A stretch of 64,000 nucleotides of DNA, taken from positions 62,001 to 126,000 of the forward strand of contig SWDT01000020.1 of assembly GCA_009193035.1 (NCBI GenBank), given 5' to 3'. Position 1 is the stretch's first letter, and each line of letters opens with the position of its first letter. Positions 1 to 10,648 of the stretch are shown piece by piece. Both the position numbers and the translations under genes were made by a program. Below the pieces are notes generated by a model that was not told where the DNA came from, searched no databases, and saw nothing but the letters and a program-made list of their open reading frames with translations. This DNA is from Halicephalobus mephisto. Taxonomy: Eukaryota > Nematoda > Chromadorea > Rhabditida > Panagrolaimidae.

Positions 1-287
1 TCGTTAATCATCTTATGATATTGCTTCATCAATTCAAATTCACCTGCTTCATCAGCAAGTTCAGCTAATTCATCATTTAATTCCATTTCTGATATATCTA
101 TTTTTTCGTCTGATGCATCAGAAGGCACAAATTCATCATCATCCGAACTTGTTTCGACTTCTTTGTCTTCTGCAAGTTTTTTAATACCGTATTCAGGAAA
201 TTTCACCAATGGCGATTTCTTCGAAAATTTTCTTTCCTTGATTCTGTCGACGGGAGTCGCTGGAAGAGATTTGGACTTTTTACCCAT
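1..287 (-). CDS. N-terminal part of an unknown acidic protein (runs off the left edge)
   Basis: The first 95 codons of a minus-strand gene, open from an ATG at 287 to the window edge. The protein begins MGKKSKSLPATPVDRIKERK, so it has a basic N-terminus. From about residue 48 it turns acidic (SSDDDEF, then alternating Glu/Asp and Leu that would suit a helix). There is no signal peptide. The start is chosen because a TTTCAG acceptor lies 7 bases upstream, at 295-300, which suits spliced-leader addition. The gene sits only 71 bases downstream of the CCDC174-like gene on the same strand, so the two are probably co-transcribed. A nuclear or nucleolar role would fit the charge pattern, but I recognise no family and assign no function. 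Confidence 0.6.
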   Translation of the reverse strand, partial: MGKKSKSLPATPVDRIKERKFSKKSPLVKFPEYGIKKLAEDKEVETSSDDDEFVPSDASDEKIDISEMELNDELAELADEAGEFELMKQYHKMIN

Positions 288-358
288 ACTTGACCTGAAA
301 TATTTTTATTAAATAAAAAATAAACATTAATCCCGAAAAATCCATCACGACACGTAAA
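288..358 (-). promoter_or_regulatory. Operon junction: poly(A) signal overlapping a trans-splice acceptor
   Basis: Between the upstream stop (359) and the downstream ATG (287) there are 71 bases. On the minus strand an AATAAA (310-305) is followed within 9 bases by TTTCAG ending at 295. A poly(A) cleavage site would fall on or beyond the acceptor. This is the arrangement described for SL1-type operons in C. elegans, where upstream 3' end and downstream trans-splice site coincide. Confidence 0.5.
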
Positions 359-1405
359 CTATCGAAAATACAAATCAGGGGGCCTAAATTCATCATCACG
401 TTCGTCTCGTCGTTGTTTCATCCAGGTCATTTCTCGAATTTTTCCTTTATCCCATTCACGAACGGATTTCTTTTTTCTTTCTTCTGCTGCTTTAGCTACG
501 GCATCTGGATCCGGAGGAAGGGGGATTTCGTCCAAGTTTATATTGGCCCCAGGATGTTGTTCTTCTTCGTCGTCTTCGTCTTCAGAAGGCAAAGGAGATT
601 CTCCAATAAGTTGTCTCATGAAATTTATCTTCGCACGTTCTTCTTTTTTCGCTTGTTTTTCTTTTTTCTTGAAGTTTACTCTTGCTTCCGCGGTTTTGAT
701 GGACATTTGCAAAAGTTCGTCGATCTTCTTCTGTCTCGCTTCAGTTTCCTGCGGAAGAGGGATATGGCTGGCTCCAAAGAATCGGTCTTTCTCTTCTGAA
801 GGATTGTAGTAGACCTCCATCTGACGAGGAACAGACGGTCCGGGTTCTGGTTCGTCGTTCACGGCGGAATCGTAGTCAAATCCGGCGGAAGTTCTAGAAT
901 TCTCAGGTAACGGGCTTCTGGACCTTGATCTAGTTCTTCTCCCGGAACCGTAATCAAACCCAACAGCTGAGGTTCTAGATCTCTCAGGTAACGGGCTTCT
1001 GGACCTTGATCTGTTTCTTCTGTCGAAATCCACGAGAAACTCGGGTTTGGATCCGTCCTCATATATCGGCTGTTCGCCTCGCTTAAGTCTATCGTACATT
1101 TTTGCTTTTTCTTCCATTTTTCTTTTCTGTTCTTGAAATTTGGCCTCTTCCTCCTCCTTCAAAGCCCGTTCGGCTCTCCTCAAGGACTCTTTTTGTTCTT
1201 TCTTCGCTTTTTTTTCTTCTTTTATTGGATCTACAAATAGATTCTTCTTGGTTTTGTTCACAAGAGGCACAGAATCAGAAGCGAGATCAGTAGTTTTCCT
1301 GCCGTGTTGAAGGACGATGGTTTTGAAATCCAAAAATGCGGACACATTTTTCGTTTTTAAGCTTTTTGAAGCTGGTCTCATCGGGAATTCCTCATCGTCA
1401 GACAT
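359..1405 (-). CDS. CCDC174: CCDC174-like coiled-coil protein
   Basis: A single-exon gene of 348 residues. I read it as CCDC174 because of the block EEKAKMYDRLKRG followed by a short acidic stretch and FLVDFDRR (about residues 95-130), which matches the EEKAKLYEKM...YLVDF region of the vertebrate protein. A lysine/glutamate-rich coiled segment follows the FGASHIPL region (about 215-275). The protein is highly charged, with two SRSRSPLPE repeats near the middle. Vertebrate CCDC174 is a nuclear protein linked to the exon-junction factor EIF4A3. The longer open frame reaches 1447, but an acceptor CTTTCAG lies just before GGTCCAAGATG, so I start at 1405 and expect trans-splicing. No introns are seen. 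Family assignment rests on remembered motifs, not a search. Confidence 0.6.
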   Translation of the reverse strand: MSDDEEFPMRPASKSLKTKNVSAFLDFKTIVLQHGRKTTDLASDSVPLVNKTKKNLFVDPIKEEKKAKKEQKESLRRAERALKEEEEAKFQEQKRKMEEKAKMYDRLKRGEQPIYEDGSKPEFLVDFDRRNRSRSRSPLPERSRTSAVGFDYGSGRRTRSRSRSPLPENSRTSAGFDYDSAVNDEPEPGPSVPRQMEVYYNPSEEKDRFFGASHIPLPQETEARQKKIDELLQMSIKTAEARVNFKKKEKQAKKEERAKINFMRQLIGESPLPSEDEDDEEEQHPGANINLDEIPLPPDPDAVAKAAEERKKKSVREWDKGKIREMTWMKQRRDERDDEFRPPDLYFR

Positions 1406-1447
1406 CTTGGACCCTGAAAGGAATATAGTTAATATAAATAAGACCAT

Positions 1448-1900
1448 GAAAAGAGGAAATCACTAAAAATGGGAATTAGTCAATAACGAAATCAAAGATA
1501 GTTGGAATTTTCCGTCCGAGATTTTCCTGATTAAACGGACAAGTTCGACAGAGAGAATTAATCTTACTAAGGATAAAATTAATATAAAATTGAAATATTT
1601 AAAAAGAAAACTCACCAGAAGTTTGGGATTCAATGGGTTTTCGTCGTTGAAGAAATCAAAGTCAGTCCGGATTTTCCGTTCGAGACCTTCCTGTTAAAGC
1701 AACCAAATCTAGGAAGAGTAGTAGGTTAGTATTAATAAATAAAAATAAAACTAATATAAAAATACCAAATATCAAAGGAAAAAACTCGCCAAAAGAGAAA
1801 AATTCAGTGAATTTTAGTCATTAACGAAATCAGACAATGAGAATTTTCCGTTCGAGACCATTCCATTTAAACGAACAAGACTGGCATGACTGATAAACCA
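1448..1900. repeat. Three degenerate ~165-base tandem copies between divergent genes
   Basis: Three related blocks at about 1455-1545, 1615-1715 and 1785-1885 share the order 'cgaaatcaaag', 'attttccgttcgag', 'ttcctg/ttccatttaaacgaacaag'. Two copies begin with aactcacc/aactcgcc, which on the minus strand reads as a GGTGAGTT splice donor. They lie upstream of both divergent genes and could hold alternative 5' exons of the minus-strand gene. Confidence 0.5.
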
Positions 1901-1949
1901 ATTTCGATTTTGATCTCGTCATCCACCCTAAATTTTTCAGATTTTCAGC

Positions 1950-2770
1950 ATGTCTTTATTGCAACGGCTTCATTCGGCGAAAAAGAAGCTCACAAAAGTG
2001 GAAACCGTGTAAGTTTTTCATTTTTGATATATGAAAAATTTTCCGAAATTTTAGTGTAACGAAACCGGACGGAACCCAAGTGATTGAAAAACGGAATAAA
2101 GACGGTGGATTCAAGCAGGAGTCCATCAAGGAAGACGACGATGAAGGTCTGGAGGTCATTCAGGAAGATAAGGAAACTGGTGACGACGCCAGCGAAGTCT
2201 CCAAGCGACGCGCGAAGAAGGTCGCTAGAATGCGTCAGTTCGGGTACGTCGTGGACCTGAAGCCGGATCTCCAGGTCGCCCACGTCGCGGAGGGGCTCTG
2301 CATCAGGTTTGCTAAGAACTCCATATATCAATTGCTTTCATTTAACCTTTTGCAGTAGTCAGGACGTAGCTGCGGACTTCAACCTCATGAAAAAACACAA
2401 AATCACCCATATCCTGAACTGCGCCACCGGAATTAAGAACATGTTTCCTAAGCACTTTCAGTATCTGAATGTGGAACTCCTGGATGAACCCTCGACAATG
2501 ATCAAACACCACTTCCGGATCACGAACGAATTCATCCTGAACGCCGTCTCCAACAAAGGCGTCGTTCTGATCCACTGCAACGCCGGGATTTCCAGATCCT
2601 GCACCCTCGCCATCGCCTACATAATGTGGTCCCAACGGAAAAGCTACTTCGACGCCTTCGAAGTCGTCAAGAAGGCCCGTCCAGGATGCCGTCCCAACGA
2701 CGGCTTCATAAGACAACTTCGCGAATACGAAGACGAACTTTTCCGGTCCGCCGTCTGCAGAACTTCCTAA
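1950..2770 (+). CDS. Atypical dual-specificity protein phosphatase
   Basis: Three exons (1950-2008, 2055-2306, 2356-2770) with consistent phases give 241 residues. The first ~75 residues are charged, with an acidic stretch (KEDDDEGLEVIQEDKE). The catalytic domain starts near VDLKPDLQVAHVAEGLCI, with the DFNLMKKHKITHILNCA block typical of DUSPs. The signature loop HCNAGISRS (about residue 177) has the catalytic Cys and the Arg of HCx5R, followed by SRSCTLAIAYIMW. The general-acid Asp is probably in LLDEPST. Substrates may be phosphotyrosine/threonine or other phosphates; no docking domain indicates which. The ATG lies 3 bases after TTTTCAG, consistent with trans-splicing. An AATAAA-like signal lies near 2875. 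Introns are 46 and 49 bases. Confidence 0.85.
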
Positions 2771-3094
2771 TCTACCGTACCCCAGCCATACCAACAGAAG
2801 ATACTCTACTGTTATCCCAGACCTATCTTGCCTAGTCAACTGTAGCTGACCGTAATCTTGTCAATGACAAAAATAAAATTTATTTTTAAATTTTCGTTTT
2901 TGCAAGTGTTTCAAAAGCACTTTTTATTTGAAAAAATTAATTTTTAAAGAATAACTTTTAAAACAAGCTATACGGTATATTGTAACTTGTTGAACATTTA
3001 TTCATTTGTTAAAGATTCTTCTGAAATAGGAGAATTCAAAAAATGAAAAATTTCATATATCGAAAGTTAAAAAAAAGCGGACTTGCGATGGACC

Positions 3095-3395
3095 ATTTTA
3101 GGAATCTTTTTTTTAAATTTAATCAAATTTAATAATTCTTTTTGTAATTAAATGTGTTTTTAATACTGATTACGACTATCTAAGTAAGTTTCTGAAGAAA
3201 TCATAAAAAAAACGAGAAAAAGAACGCGAGCGAATTCGCTTGTTGATTAGCGAACTTCCGACTATTCATTTTAGGAATCTTTTTTTAAATTTAACCAAAT
3301 TTAATAATTCTTTTTGTAATTAAATGTGCTTTTAATACTGATTACAGCTAAGTAAGTTTCTGAAGAAATCAAAACAGCGAAAAGTAAAATCTTAG
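3095..3395 (+). repeat. Dispersed repeat R1, two copies
   Basis: Two successive copies of a unit containing 'ttttaggaatcttttttt', an AT-rich core ending 'gtaattaaatgtg', then 'taatactgattac'. The second copy is preceded by 'ttcgcttgttgattagcgaa', an imperfect hairpin. Three inverted copies lie at about 55740-56200. The rest of 2771-3560 is AT-rich with nothing else recognised. Confidence 0.6.
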
Positions 3396-3561
3396 ATTTA
3401 TGGATTTTCTAGATTATCTCTTTTCAAAAGAATCTTTAGTAAAATTGGATTCGAGATTCTGAATCCACTCTTGAAAAAAGTTTAATTTGATATGTGAATT
3501 ATGCTTCAAAATTTCCAGAATAATGTCATTTTTGAGAAAATTAATAATTTCGAATTTTCAG

Positions 3562-6500
3562 ATGGAAGACGAAAATTCAGAAGAAATAAAAACCCGGAAT
3601 GTCGTTTGTGAAGCTAGTTTTGACGTCATCAATCCGTTCAACAAGTCCGGGTACAAGCCCCTGCCCCCGGACCTCAGGGTTCCTCTTGTGAAGATGTACG
3701 GAATCCTCGACAACGGTATTTTGGTCTTACTGTAGATGATTTGATTTCTGTTTATTTTAGGAGAAAAATGTCTAGCTAATATCCATTGTGTTTTACCGTA
3801 TTTCTTACTGAGAACCAGATCGCCGTTTTCCGAAGAACTCAAAACTCACGTGGGTCGGATCGTCGTGAAATGCGCCAGACTCGTGAATTACAATTTTATC
3901 CAGGGATATCCTCTTCTGGCGGATGTGATCCCACTGGAATTGAAGGACATGTACGGATTCCACGAAGCACCTGATCATTTCGTGAAAGTCGTTTTCTATG
4001 ACGTCATTCTCTGTCACAGAGTTGGATTAACTTTGCAAAAAGAATGCGGAAAAAACGAACTTCTTCAACCTTATTTTACTCATATTCCTTATTTGTTGCA
4101 ATTTTTTATTGATTATAGTATTTTTGGAATGGGGATAGTCAGATTCAAGAACGTCAAATTCAGGACTTGGACGGAAAAAACAAAACTGGTCTTTGAAAAA
4201 ATAGAATCTTCGAATTTGCCGGTCTCGAGTACGATGGAAGTGGAATTCGACGTCCTGGGAAAAGACATAATTGTCCAGCAGCCCTCCGGCGAGTACCAGT
4301 GTCCGGGACTGGAGGCCATCTGGGGCGAGGAACGGCTTCGGTGTCGTCTCAGCGACAGTGCTCTTCTGAAACCCCAAAAACCCGAAATTGGAATTCCATG
4401 TTTCAAAAATGATCGAGAAGAAAATTATTTTAAAGAATTTAGAAAAATATTGAAAAATTTAAAAAAAGAAAATTCAGAATTTTCACAAATTCAATCCAGT
4501 CCGATTTTTTCTCAAGCTGAAATTGAAGAAAATAATCCTAATTCTGTCGAAGAATACATCGAATCTCAAAAAAACCGAGAATTGGATAAAGCAGAAGACC
4601 TAGAATCCGATGACGAAACAGACGAACAACAAGAAATGGCCGAAATGACCCAATTTTTTCAAGAAAAAAACGAACCTATAGTTATCGATGACGAACCTGA
4701 AATAATTGATTTAACTAATCTTAAAGAAAAAGAAAAATTCATCCAAGTTGAGCCAGATTATCCTCCAGTTTTGGTACATCCTCAGGTTTGTTCATTCTCA
4801 AGACAAAAATTTAAAAAAATTAAAAAAAAAACAAAAAAATCTATATCGAAATCGACCTCAAATCCGCAGCTTGCGCGCGACATTAGACAGACCGAATTGC
4901 TCGAATGCTGCGTGCAAGCTGCGGATTTGAGATTGATTGTGATTTTGAAATCGATTTTTTATAAATTTTAATATTTTTAAAAAATGATGTTCAGATGCTT
5001 CTAAAACGTCAAATCCTAGGGAATTGCAGATCGCAGCCACTGGGGGTACTTCGGAGCTCGGGGGGAACCCAGACACAGCGGTCTTTCTGGATATAGTATC
5101 CTGGGATAACTCCAATCGGAGGCAAAACTAAAAAATTAATTTTAAAATTGTTTTTTGTAAAATACTTACTTGTCGGATTAGGACAGATTTTCGGGATTGT
5201 GCGGGATTCTGGAGACGTCTTCCTGGGCAGAACCAGGTCCTTGACCGAGACAGCTTTGTTGTGGAAATTCAAAACGTCGAATTGTTTAATTTTGTTAAAA
5301 TTGGCTCCGGAATCTAGTGTTTTTTCCTTCTTCTTGTAAGCTTCGCGGAGAGCATAAGTCGTGGCGATCAGCTGCTTGAAATGGAGACGCCAAAGATTCA
5401 GATTTTCGTCGATGATGGTCCTTCTTTGGTCGTCCGTTTCTTCCGCCAGAAGTTCCTCGAATCCGACGATGTTCTCTTGAGTTTCGCAAATGGAATTTAT
5501 CACTTTTTGTCTTTCTAATTCGTAAATCGTCTTAAGTAATGTTTTTTCGCTGAATTTTTTGATTTTTTTTAAATTTTCTTTTTTCAAATCGATCAATTCT
5601 CGTTTCTGAAAAAAATAATTTAATTTTTTTATATTGAAAATTGCTCACCTTTGTGTTTTCGATATCGAGAGCCTTAAGCCGGTCCTGCAGACTGGAAATT
5701 GTGGATTCGGATTTATTAATGGATTCAGCTCTGAGGGCGACGTCGCGCTCGATGGCGACGGCCTGGTCGTGGGCGGACTGGGTTTCTCTCTTGGTTTTGT
5801 TCTCGATCTGGTGAAGTTCCTTCTTGGCTTCAGACAACCTTCCATTTTCCCTCTGGATCAAAATTCTAACATCAACTATATCCAATCCTTCGATATATCC
5901 GACTTCTTTGAGGATGTTCTCTTTCGTCGCCCACAGAAGTCCGATTTCTTCTTGCAAATTTTCCATTTCTGTTTTATATTTTTCTATTTCATTTTTAGCA
6001 ATTTCAATCCTATTCTGATATTGCTCCATCGATTGATAGAAATCTTCTTCGTTAAACATCTGAAAATATTAAATATTTATAAATGTCAAAAAACACGACG
6101 CGATTTTTAAAAAATCAAACAACGCGCAAAATGTAAATCGATTTTACGTGCCGAGATCCGGATAAATAACCGCGATATTTGTTATTAATTATCCTATTTT
6201 AAAAAATAATTATTGGTTTTTTACATATCAGTTTTGTTTTGAAATTAAAAAAAACACGAATTATTAAATTTTCATTTATGAATTTTATTTTTTAGGATTT
6301 AGCAAAAAGTTGAAATTTTTTGTTTTTTATATATGGATTTTGTTTATTTTTATTTTAGGATTTAAGAAAGATGAAAATTATTCAATTTTAATATATCAAT
6401 TTTGTTTATTTTTATTTTAGGATTCAGGAAAAGTTGAAATTTTGTACTTTTTATATATGAATTTTGTTTATTTTTATTTTAAAATGTAGGAAAATAGTTA

Positions 6501-9500
6501 TTGTTGGTTTTTTATATATGAATTTTGTTGATTTTTGTTTTAGGATCGACCTAAACCCCCGTCTAACGAATCCTACCCCGATGTGCCGACGAACGAAACC
6601 TGGTGTGCTGATGAAGCGCATATTTTGCGTTTTGACCGGACAATTACTTTTCCAAAAGAAAGTCCGAAAAAACAAACAAGTTCTCAAAGAAGACTCAGTG
6701 ACCTTTTCAAAGATTCGATGAAACTTTCAAGTGTCCATAATCTGTCCGTGATGTCGATAGAAATCCTCTTCATGTGCAACGATGAGATTTCCTATGGCGA
6801 AAGTGACAAAGGATTTGATAAAAAATTTATTCCTCAAGCAGACAAGGATCCTGTGGTTGGAGTTTTTTTCGCTTTTTATGACGACATATGTAACAAGTTC
6901 CAAAATCCGTCAAGAACCGGAGGCATTTTGATCCAAGGATTGAACATTAGAAAAAATGAATTTCCAGAAATATCCATCGTTATGGACGAAAATGAAATTT
7001 TTCTAGAATTTGGAGAATTATTGAAATCCATAAATCCGGACATTGTCGTCGGATACGATATCGAGAGGCTTTCTTTGGGGTACTTGGTGAAACGGGCCGC
7101 TTTCCTTCAGTCTAGTTTCCTTCTGGAAGCTTCTAGGTTGATCCCGAGGAAAAACGAACAAAGATCGGATTTGGCTGATCTCAAAGGACGGATATCCCTG
7201 AACGTCTGGAAGACCCTCAGAAGAGAGCACCCGATGAGGCACTACCGTATGTCTGCCGCGGTTTCTGAGATCCTGAACAGAAGATTTCCTGAATTCAGTC
7301 AATTTTGGATCGAAAAAAATCTTCATAAAAATAATCCTGATTTAAAGTTTGTTTTAATTTTAGTATTACGGTAATTATTATTTTTAGTTCTGTGATTTTT
7401 CGACATTTTTTGAGAATGACAAATTTGGACATTCAATTACTCGTAAATTTGGACGTTTTCATCAAGACCTGTCAGATGGCAAGGGTGTACGGTATCCAGT
7501 TCCACGAGGTGCTGAGCAGAGGATCCCAGTTCAGAGTCGAGTCAATGCTCCTCCGGTTGGCCAAGAAATACGATTTTTGTCCTCCCAGTATCGGGGTCGA
7601 ACAGAGAAATTCGTAAGTTTATTTTTCTTTAAAATTTTATATTTCAATTTTTCAAAGTTTCAAAAATTAGAAAAATTCTGAAATTTTCCAAGATTTTAGA
7701 ATTTTTTAGAAGTTTTCAGAATTTTTCAGAATTCAATGGAAATTTTAAAAATATTCTATAATTTTTTAGAAATTTCAAAATTTTATGAATCTTATTCAAA
7801 TTTTTGAAATTTTTCAGAAATTTTAAAAATGTTCTAAAATTTTTTAGAAATTTCAAAATTTTCTGAATCTTGTTCGAATTTTTGAAATCTTTCAGAAATT
7901 TTAAAAATATTTCAGAACCTTTTGAAATTTCTGAAGTTTTTAGAATTTTCTAGAATCTGATGGATTTAGAATCGACATCTGAAACCTACTGTTTTGAAAG
8001 TTTCAAAAAATCCCAAATTTATTTCTCGAAAATTTTCATTTTTAATTTTTACGAATTTTACAGAAGATTCTAAAATTTTACAGTTTCTGAAATCTTTGAA
8101 AATTTCCAAACATTTAATAAAAAATTCGTTTCAAGATGATTTTTAAAAATTTGATTTGTGGTTTTTGTAATATTACGGTAGTGATTTTCAGAATGCCTTC
8201 TCCGGAAACGATTCCACTGACTTTGGAACCTAAATCTGGCCTGTATTACGACCCAGTGGCAGTCCTGGATTTCCAATCCCTATATCCGTCTGTCTGCATC
8301 GCCTACAATTACTGCTTTACTACGATTTTAGGAACGATAAATGAATTCAAAAAAATCGAAGAATTAGATCCCAATCAAAGAATCCAACTAGGGGCTCTAC
8401 CGTACTCCCCTCCTTCGGCAGAATGGATTTCTGATTTGCAAAAATCAAACATGTTTCATATTTCGCCCGTGGGAGGAATATTTGTGAAAAAAGAAATTCA
8501 GAAAAGTTTACTTTCGATGATGCTGGAAGAATTGTTAGAAACAAGAATAATGGTAAAAAATTCGATGAAAAAATATAATGATGAAATTTTAAACAAATTA
8601 TTAGATGCGAGACAATTGGCTTTGAAACTTATTTCTAACGTTACTTATGGGTATACGGCGGCCAATTATTCGGGGAGAATGCCGTGTCCTGAAGTGGCAG
8701 ACGCGATCGTGGCGAAAGGTCGAGAAGCTTTGGAAAACGCTATAAAATTGATAAAAAATAATGAAATTACGAAAACATACAAAGGATCAAAAGTTATCTA
8801 TGGAGATACTGATTCATTGTTTATACAAATTCCTGGAGCAACGAAAGATGAAGCTTTCGCAATCGCGAAGAAAATCGCGGCTGATGTGACGTCGATGAAT
8901 CCTTATCCGATGAAGTTGAAATTCGAAAAAATCATGATGCCGTGTTGTTTGTTGTCGAAAAAAAGATATGTTGGATTGTCTTTTGAATCTGAATCGGATT
9001 CTGAAGGAAAATTCGACGCAAAAGGAATCGAAACCGTCAGAAGAGATGCTTGTGAATTCGTGGCTCATTGTATGGAGACGATTTTGAAGTTGTTGTTCGA
9101 AAAAAACATCAATGGAGTTTTGAATTATCTCAAATACAAATCCGAAAACATGGAGAAAATTCCTCTGGAACAGTTTGTTCTAAGTGGAGATTACCGGGAT
9201 CATTATTCAGAAACCGCCGTTTTGCCGATGAAGAAAATTGCAGCCGAATTGGAGGCCATTTCTTCTGTTCATAAACCTGTCTATGGAGAACGACTCGAAT
9301 ATCTCGTCGCTGATCCTCCTAAATCCAGAAAAAACGTCACGGTTTATAGTTGTGTTTTTCGATTACAGAAGTTCCTCGAACATCCCCAATTGAAGGTCCA
9401 TTACAACTACTATATCTCCAGGAAGTTACTTCCTGCCCTCGCCCGAGTGTTCCAACTGGTCCCGATCAGGGTCAACTTGATGCTGGGGAACACGGAACGA

Positions 9501-10245
9501 TGTCAAGTGTAAGTTCATTTATATATGAAACCACCAACATTCACAAGGGAAAAACTATTTTCGATGTTGTGATTTCTGAGAATATTTATGAGCACTTTGA
9601 TATATGGAAATTGACCTTGGAAGGTGCGTAGAGGATTCTGTACCCTACGTGACTCCAATTTAGGGGTTTTTAAATTGATTCAGACAGAATATAGTTCCAA
9701 AACAGATTACGAAATCGTCACATAAAACCGAAGTTCCCACATTAAGTTACTTTAATTTTCGGAAATTCCCTTTGAGACAGTTTCGTAGAAGAATTACTTT
9801 TAATCTTCATATATGAGAACTACGAAATCGTAAAGATTTCGAAATCACCACATTAGATTCTGTTTCTAACAACTTCCAAAAATCTCCCTTGAGAAAATTC
9901 CATAACAATGTTCGTTTTTTATTTCTTAATACTGTAATTTTCAGATGTGGAATTGGCGCAAATATCTTCTGTGATTACTGTTGTTTGAAAAAAGAAGTTT
10001 TATTAAATCTCCTGGCGGAATCCAGAAGACAAGAATCGACCCTGAAGAGCTGCCAAACAATATGCCAATCTTGCATCGCTTTCAATGGATCTGACAGAGT
10101 GAACGTTCCATGTTACAATGTCAGCTGCAAAGTATGGAAACAAAGGTACAGAGTACAAATCCACGATCTCGATGAGAAATTCGAACGACATTCACTTGGA
10201 AGAACTGTAGAACGAGTGAAATTCAGCAGGACGGTTATAAATTGA
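3562..10245 (+). CDS. rev-3: DNA polymerase zeta catalytic subunit REV3
   Basis: Catalytic subunit of the translesion DNA polymerase zeta, a B-family polymerase that extends past DNA lesions in the nucleus. Six exons: 3562-3715, 3761-4785, 6544-7346, 7388-7612, 8192-9508, 9945-10245. All phases agree and give 1274 residues. The N-terminal domain carries THIPYLLQFFIDYSIFGM; the exonuclease-like domain has PDIVVGYDIERLSLGYLVKRA. Polymerase motif A is DFQSLYPS (about 762), motif B NVTYGYTAANYSGRMPC, motif C YGDTDS (about 938), then KKRYVG. The C-terminus has two cysteine clusters (CQVCG...CDYC and CQTICQSC...CYNVSC) that in the family bind POLD2/POLD3-type partners and an iron-sulphur cluster. 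It is much shorter than human REV3L, lacking most of the long central region. A TTTTCAG abuts the ATG. Intron 2 (1758 bases) hosts an antisense gene; intron 5 is one arm of a foldback. Confidence 0.95.
4855..4932. repeat. Hairpin made of two inverted GCGCGCAA-family monomers
   Basis: The arms 'ctcaaatccgcagcttg' and 'caagctgcggatttgag' are perfect inverse complements around a ~45-base spacer. Both carry the TTGC-rich core seen in the arrays at 27.5 and 39.7 kb. It lies in rev-3 intron 2, downstream of the nested gene's stop. Confidence 0.7.
5009..6059 (-). CDS. Unknown coiled-coil protein nested antisense in rev-3 intron 2
   Basis: Three exons on the minus strand (6059-5649, 5605-5170, 5127-5009) join in phase to 321 residues. 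Introns are 43 and 42 bases with good GTGAGC/GTAAGT donors and TTTCAG/TTTTTAG acceptors. The ATG directly follows TTTTCAG, so a spliced leader is likely. Residues 1-235 are a long charged helical region (FNEEDFYQSMEQYQNRIEIA, then many Glu/Lys heptads) expected to form a coiled coil. The C-terminal ~40 residues are different in character: PPIGVIPGYYIQKDRCVWVP with two cysteines, then CDLQFPRI. There is no signal peptide or membrane segment. The whole gene sits between rev-3 exons 2 and 3 on the other strand. I do not recognise a family. The consistent splice phases make it a real gene rather than chance. Confidence 0.75.
6240..6543 (+). repeat. Five tandem copies of an intron 3' end
   Basis: A unit of about 62 bases ends each time in a polypyrimidine tract and AG: acceptor-like ends at 6294, 6358, 6420, 6489 (degenerate) and 6543. 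Copies 2-4 share 'tttgtttatttttatttta'. Only the last, at 6543, joins in phase to the conserved rev-3 exon 3. Confidence 0.75.
9565..9927 (+). mobile_element. Left arm of a ~1.1 kb foldback around the last rev-3 exon
   Basis: This arm starts near 'gttgtgatttctgag' and ends near 'aacaatgttcgtttttt'. It matches the reverse complement of 10289-10648 with only scattered differences, which I judge by eye at above 90 percent identity. It fills most of rev-3 intron 5 and ends about 17 bases before the exon 6 acceptor. No transposase is seen, so a foldback element or a pair of MITEs is likely. Confidence 0.85.
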
Positions 10246-10260
10246 AATAACGAGTTGATT

Positions 10261-10266
10261 AATAAA
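10261..10266 (+). terminator. Probable rev-3 poly(A) signal
   Basis: AATAAA lies 16 bases after the rev-3 stop. Cleavage 10-20 bases further on would end the mRNA just before the right foldback arm (10289). Confidence 0.5.
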
Positions 10267-10288
10267 ACTTAAAATCACAATGTCATGA

Positions 10289-10648
10289 AAATAAAAAATG
10301 AACATTGTTATAGAATTTTCTCGAGGGAGATTTTTGAAGTTGTTAGAAACAGAATCTAATGTGGTGATTTCGAAATCTTTACGATTTCGTAGTTTTCATA
10401 TATGAAGATCAAAAGTAATTCTTCTGTGAAACTGTCTCAAAGGGAATTTCCGAAAATTAAAGTAACTTAATATGGGAACTTCAATTTTATGTGACGATTT
10501 CGTAATTTATGTTTTGGAACTATATTCTGTCTGAATCAATCTAAAAACCCCTAAATTGGAGTCACATAGGGTATAGAATCCTCTATCCACCTTCCAAGGT
10601 CAATTTCCATATATCAAAGTGCTCATAAATATTCTCAGAAATCACAAC
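10289..10648 (-). mobile_element. Right arm of the foldback
   Basis: Inverse complement of 9565-9927. It begins near 'aaaaaatgaacattgtt' and ends near 'ctcagaaatcacaac'. The two arms enclose about 361 bases holding the whole terminal exon (9945-10245) and its poly(A) signal. The arms extend equally far with few indels, so the duplication is fairly recent. Confidence 0.85.
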
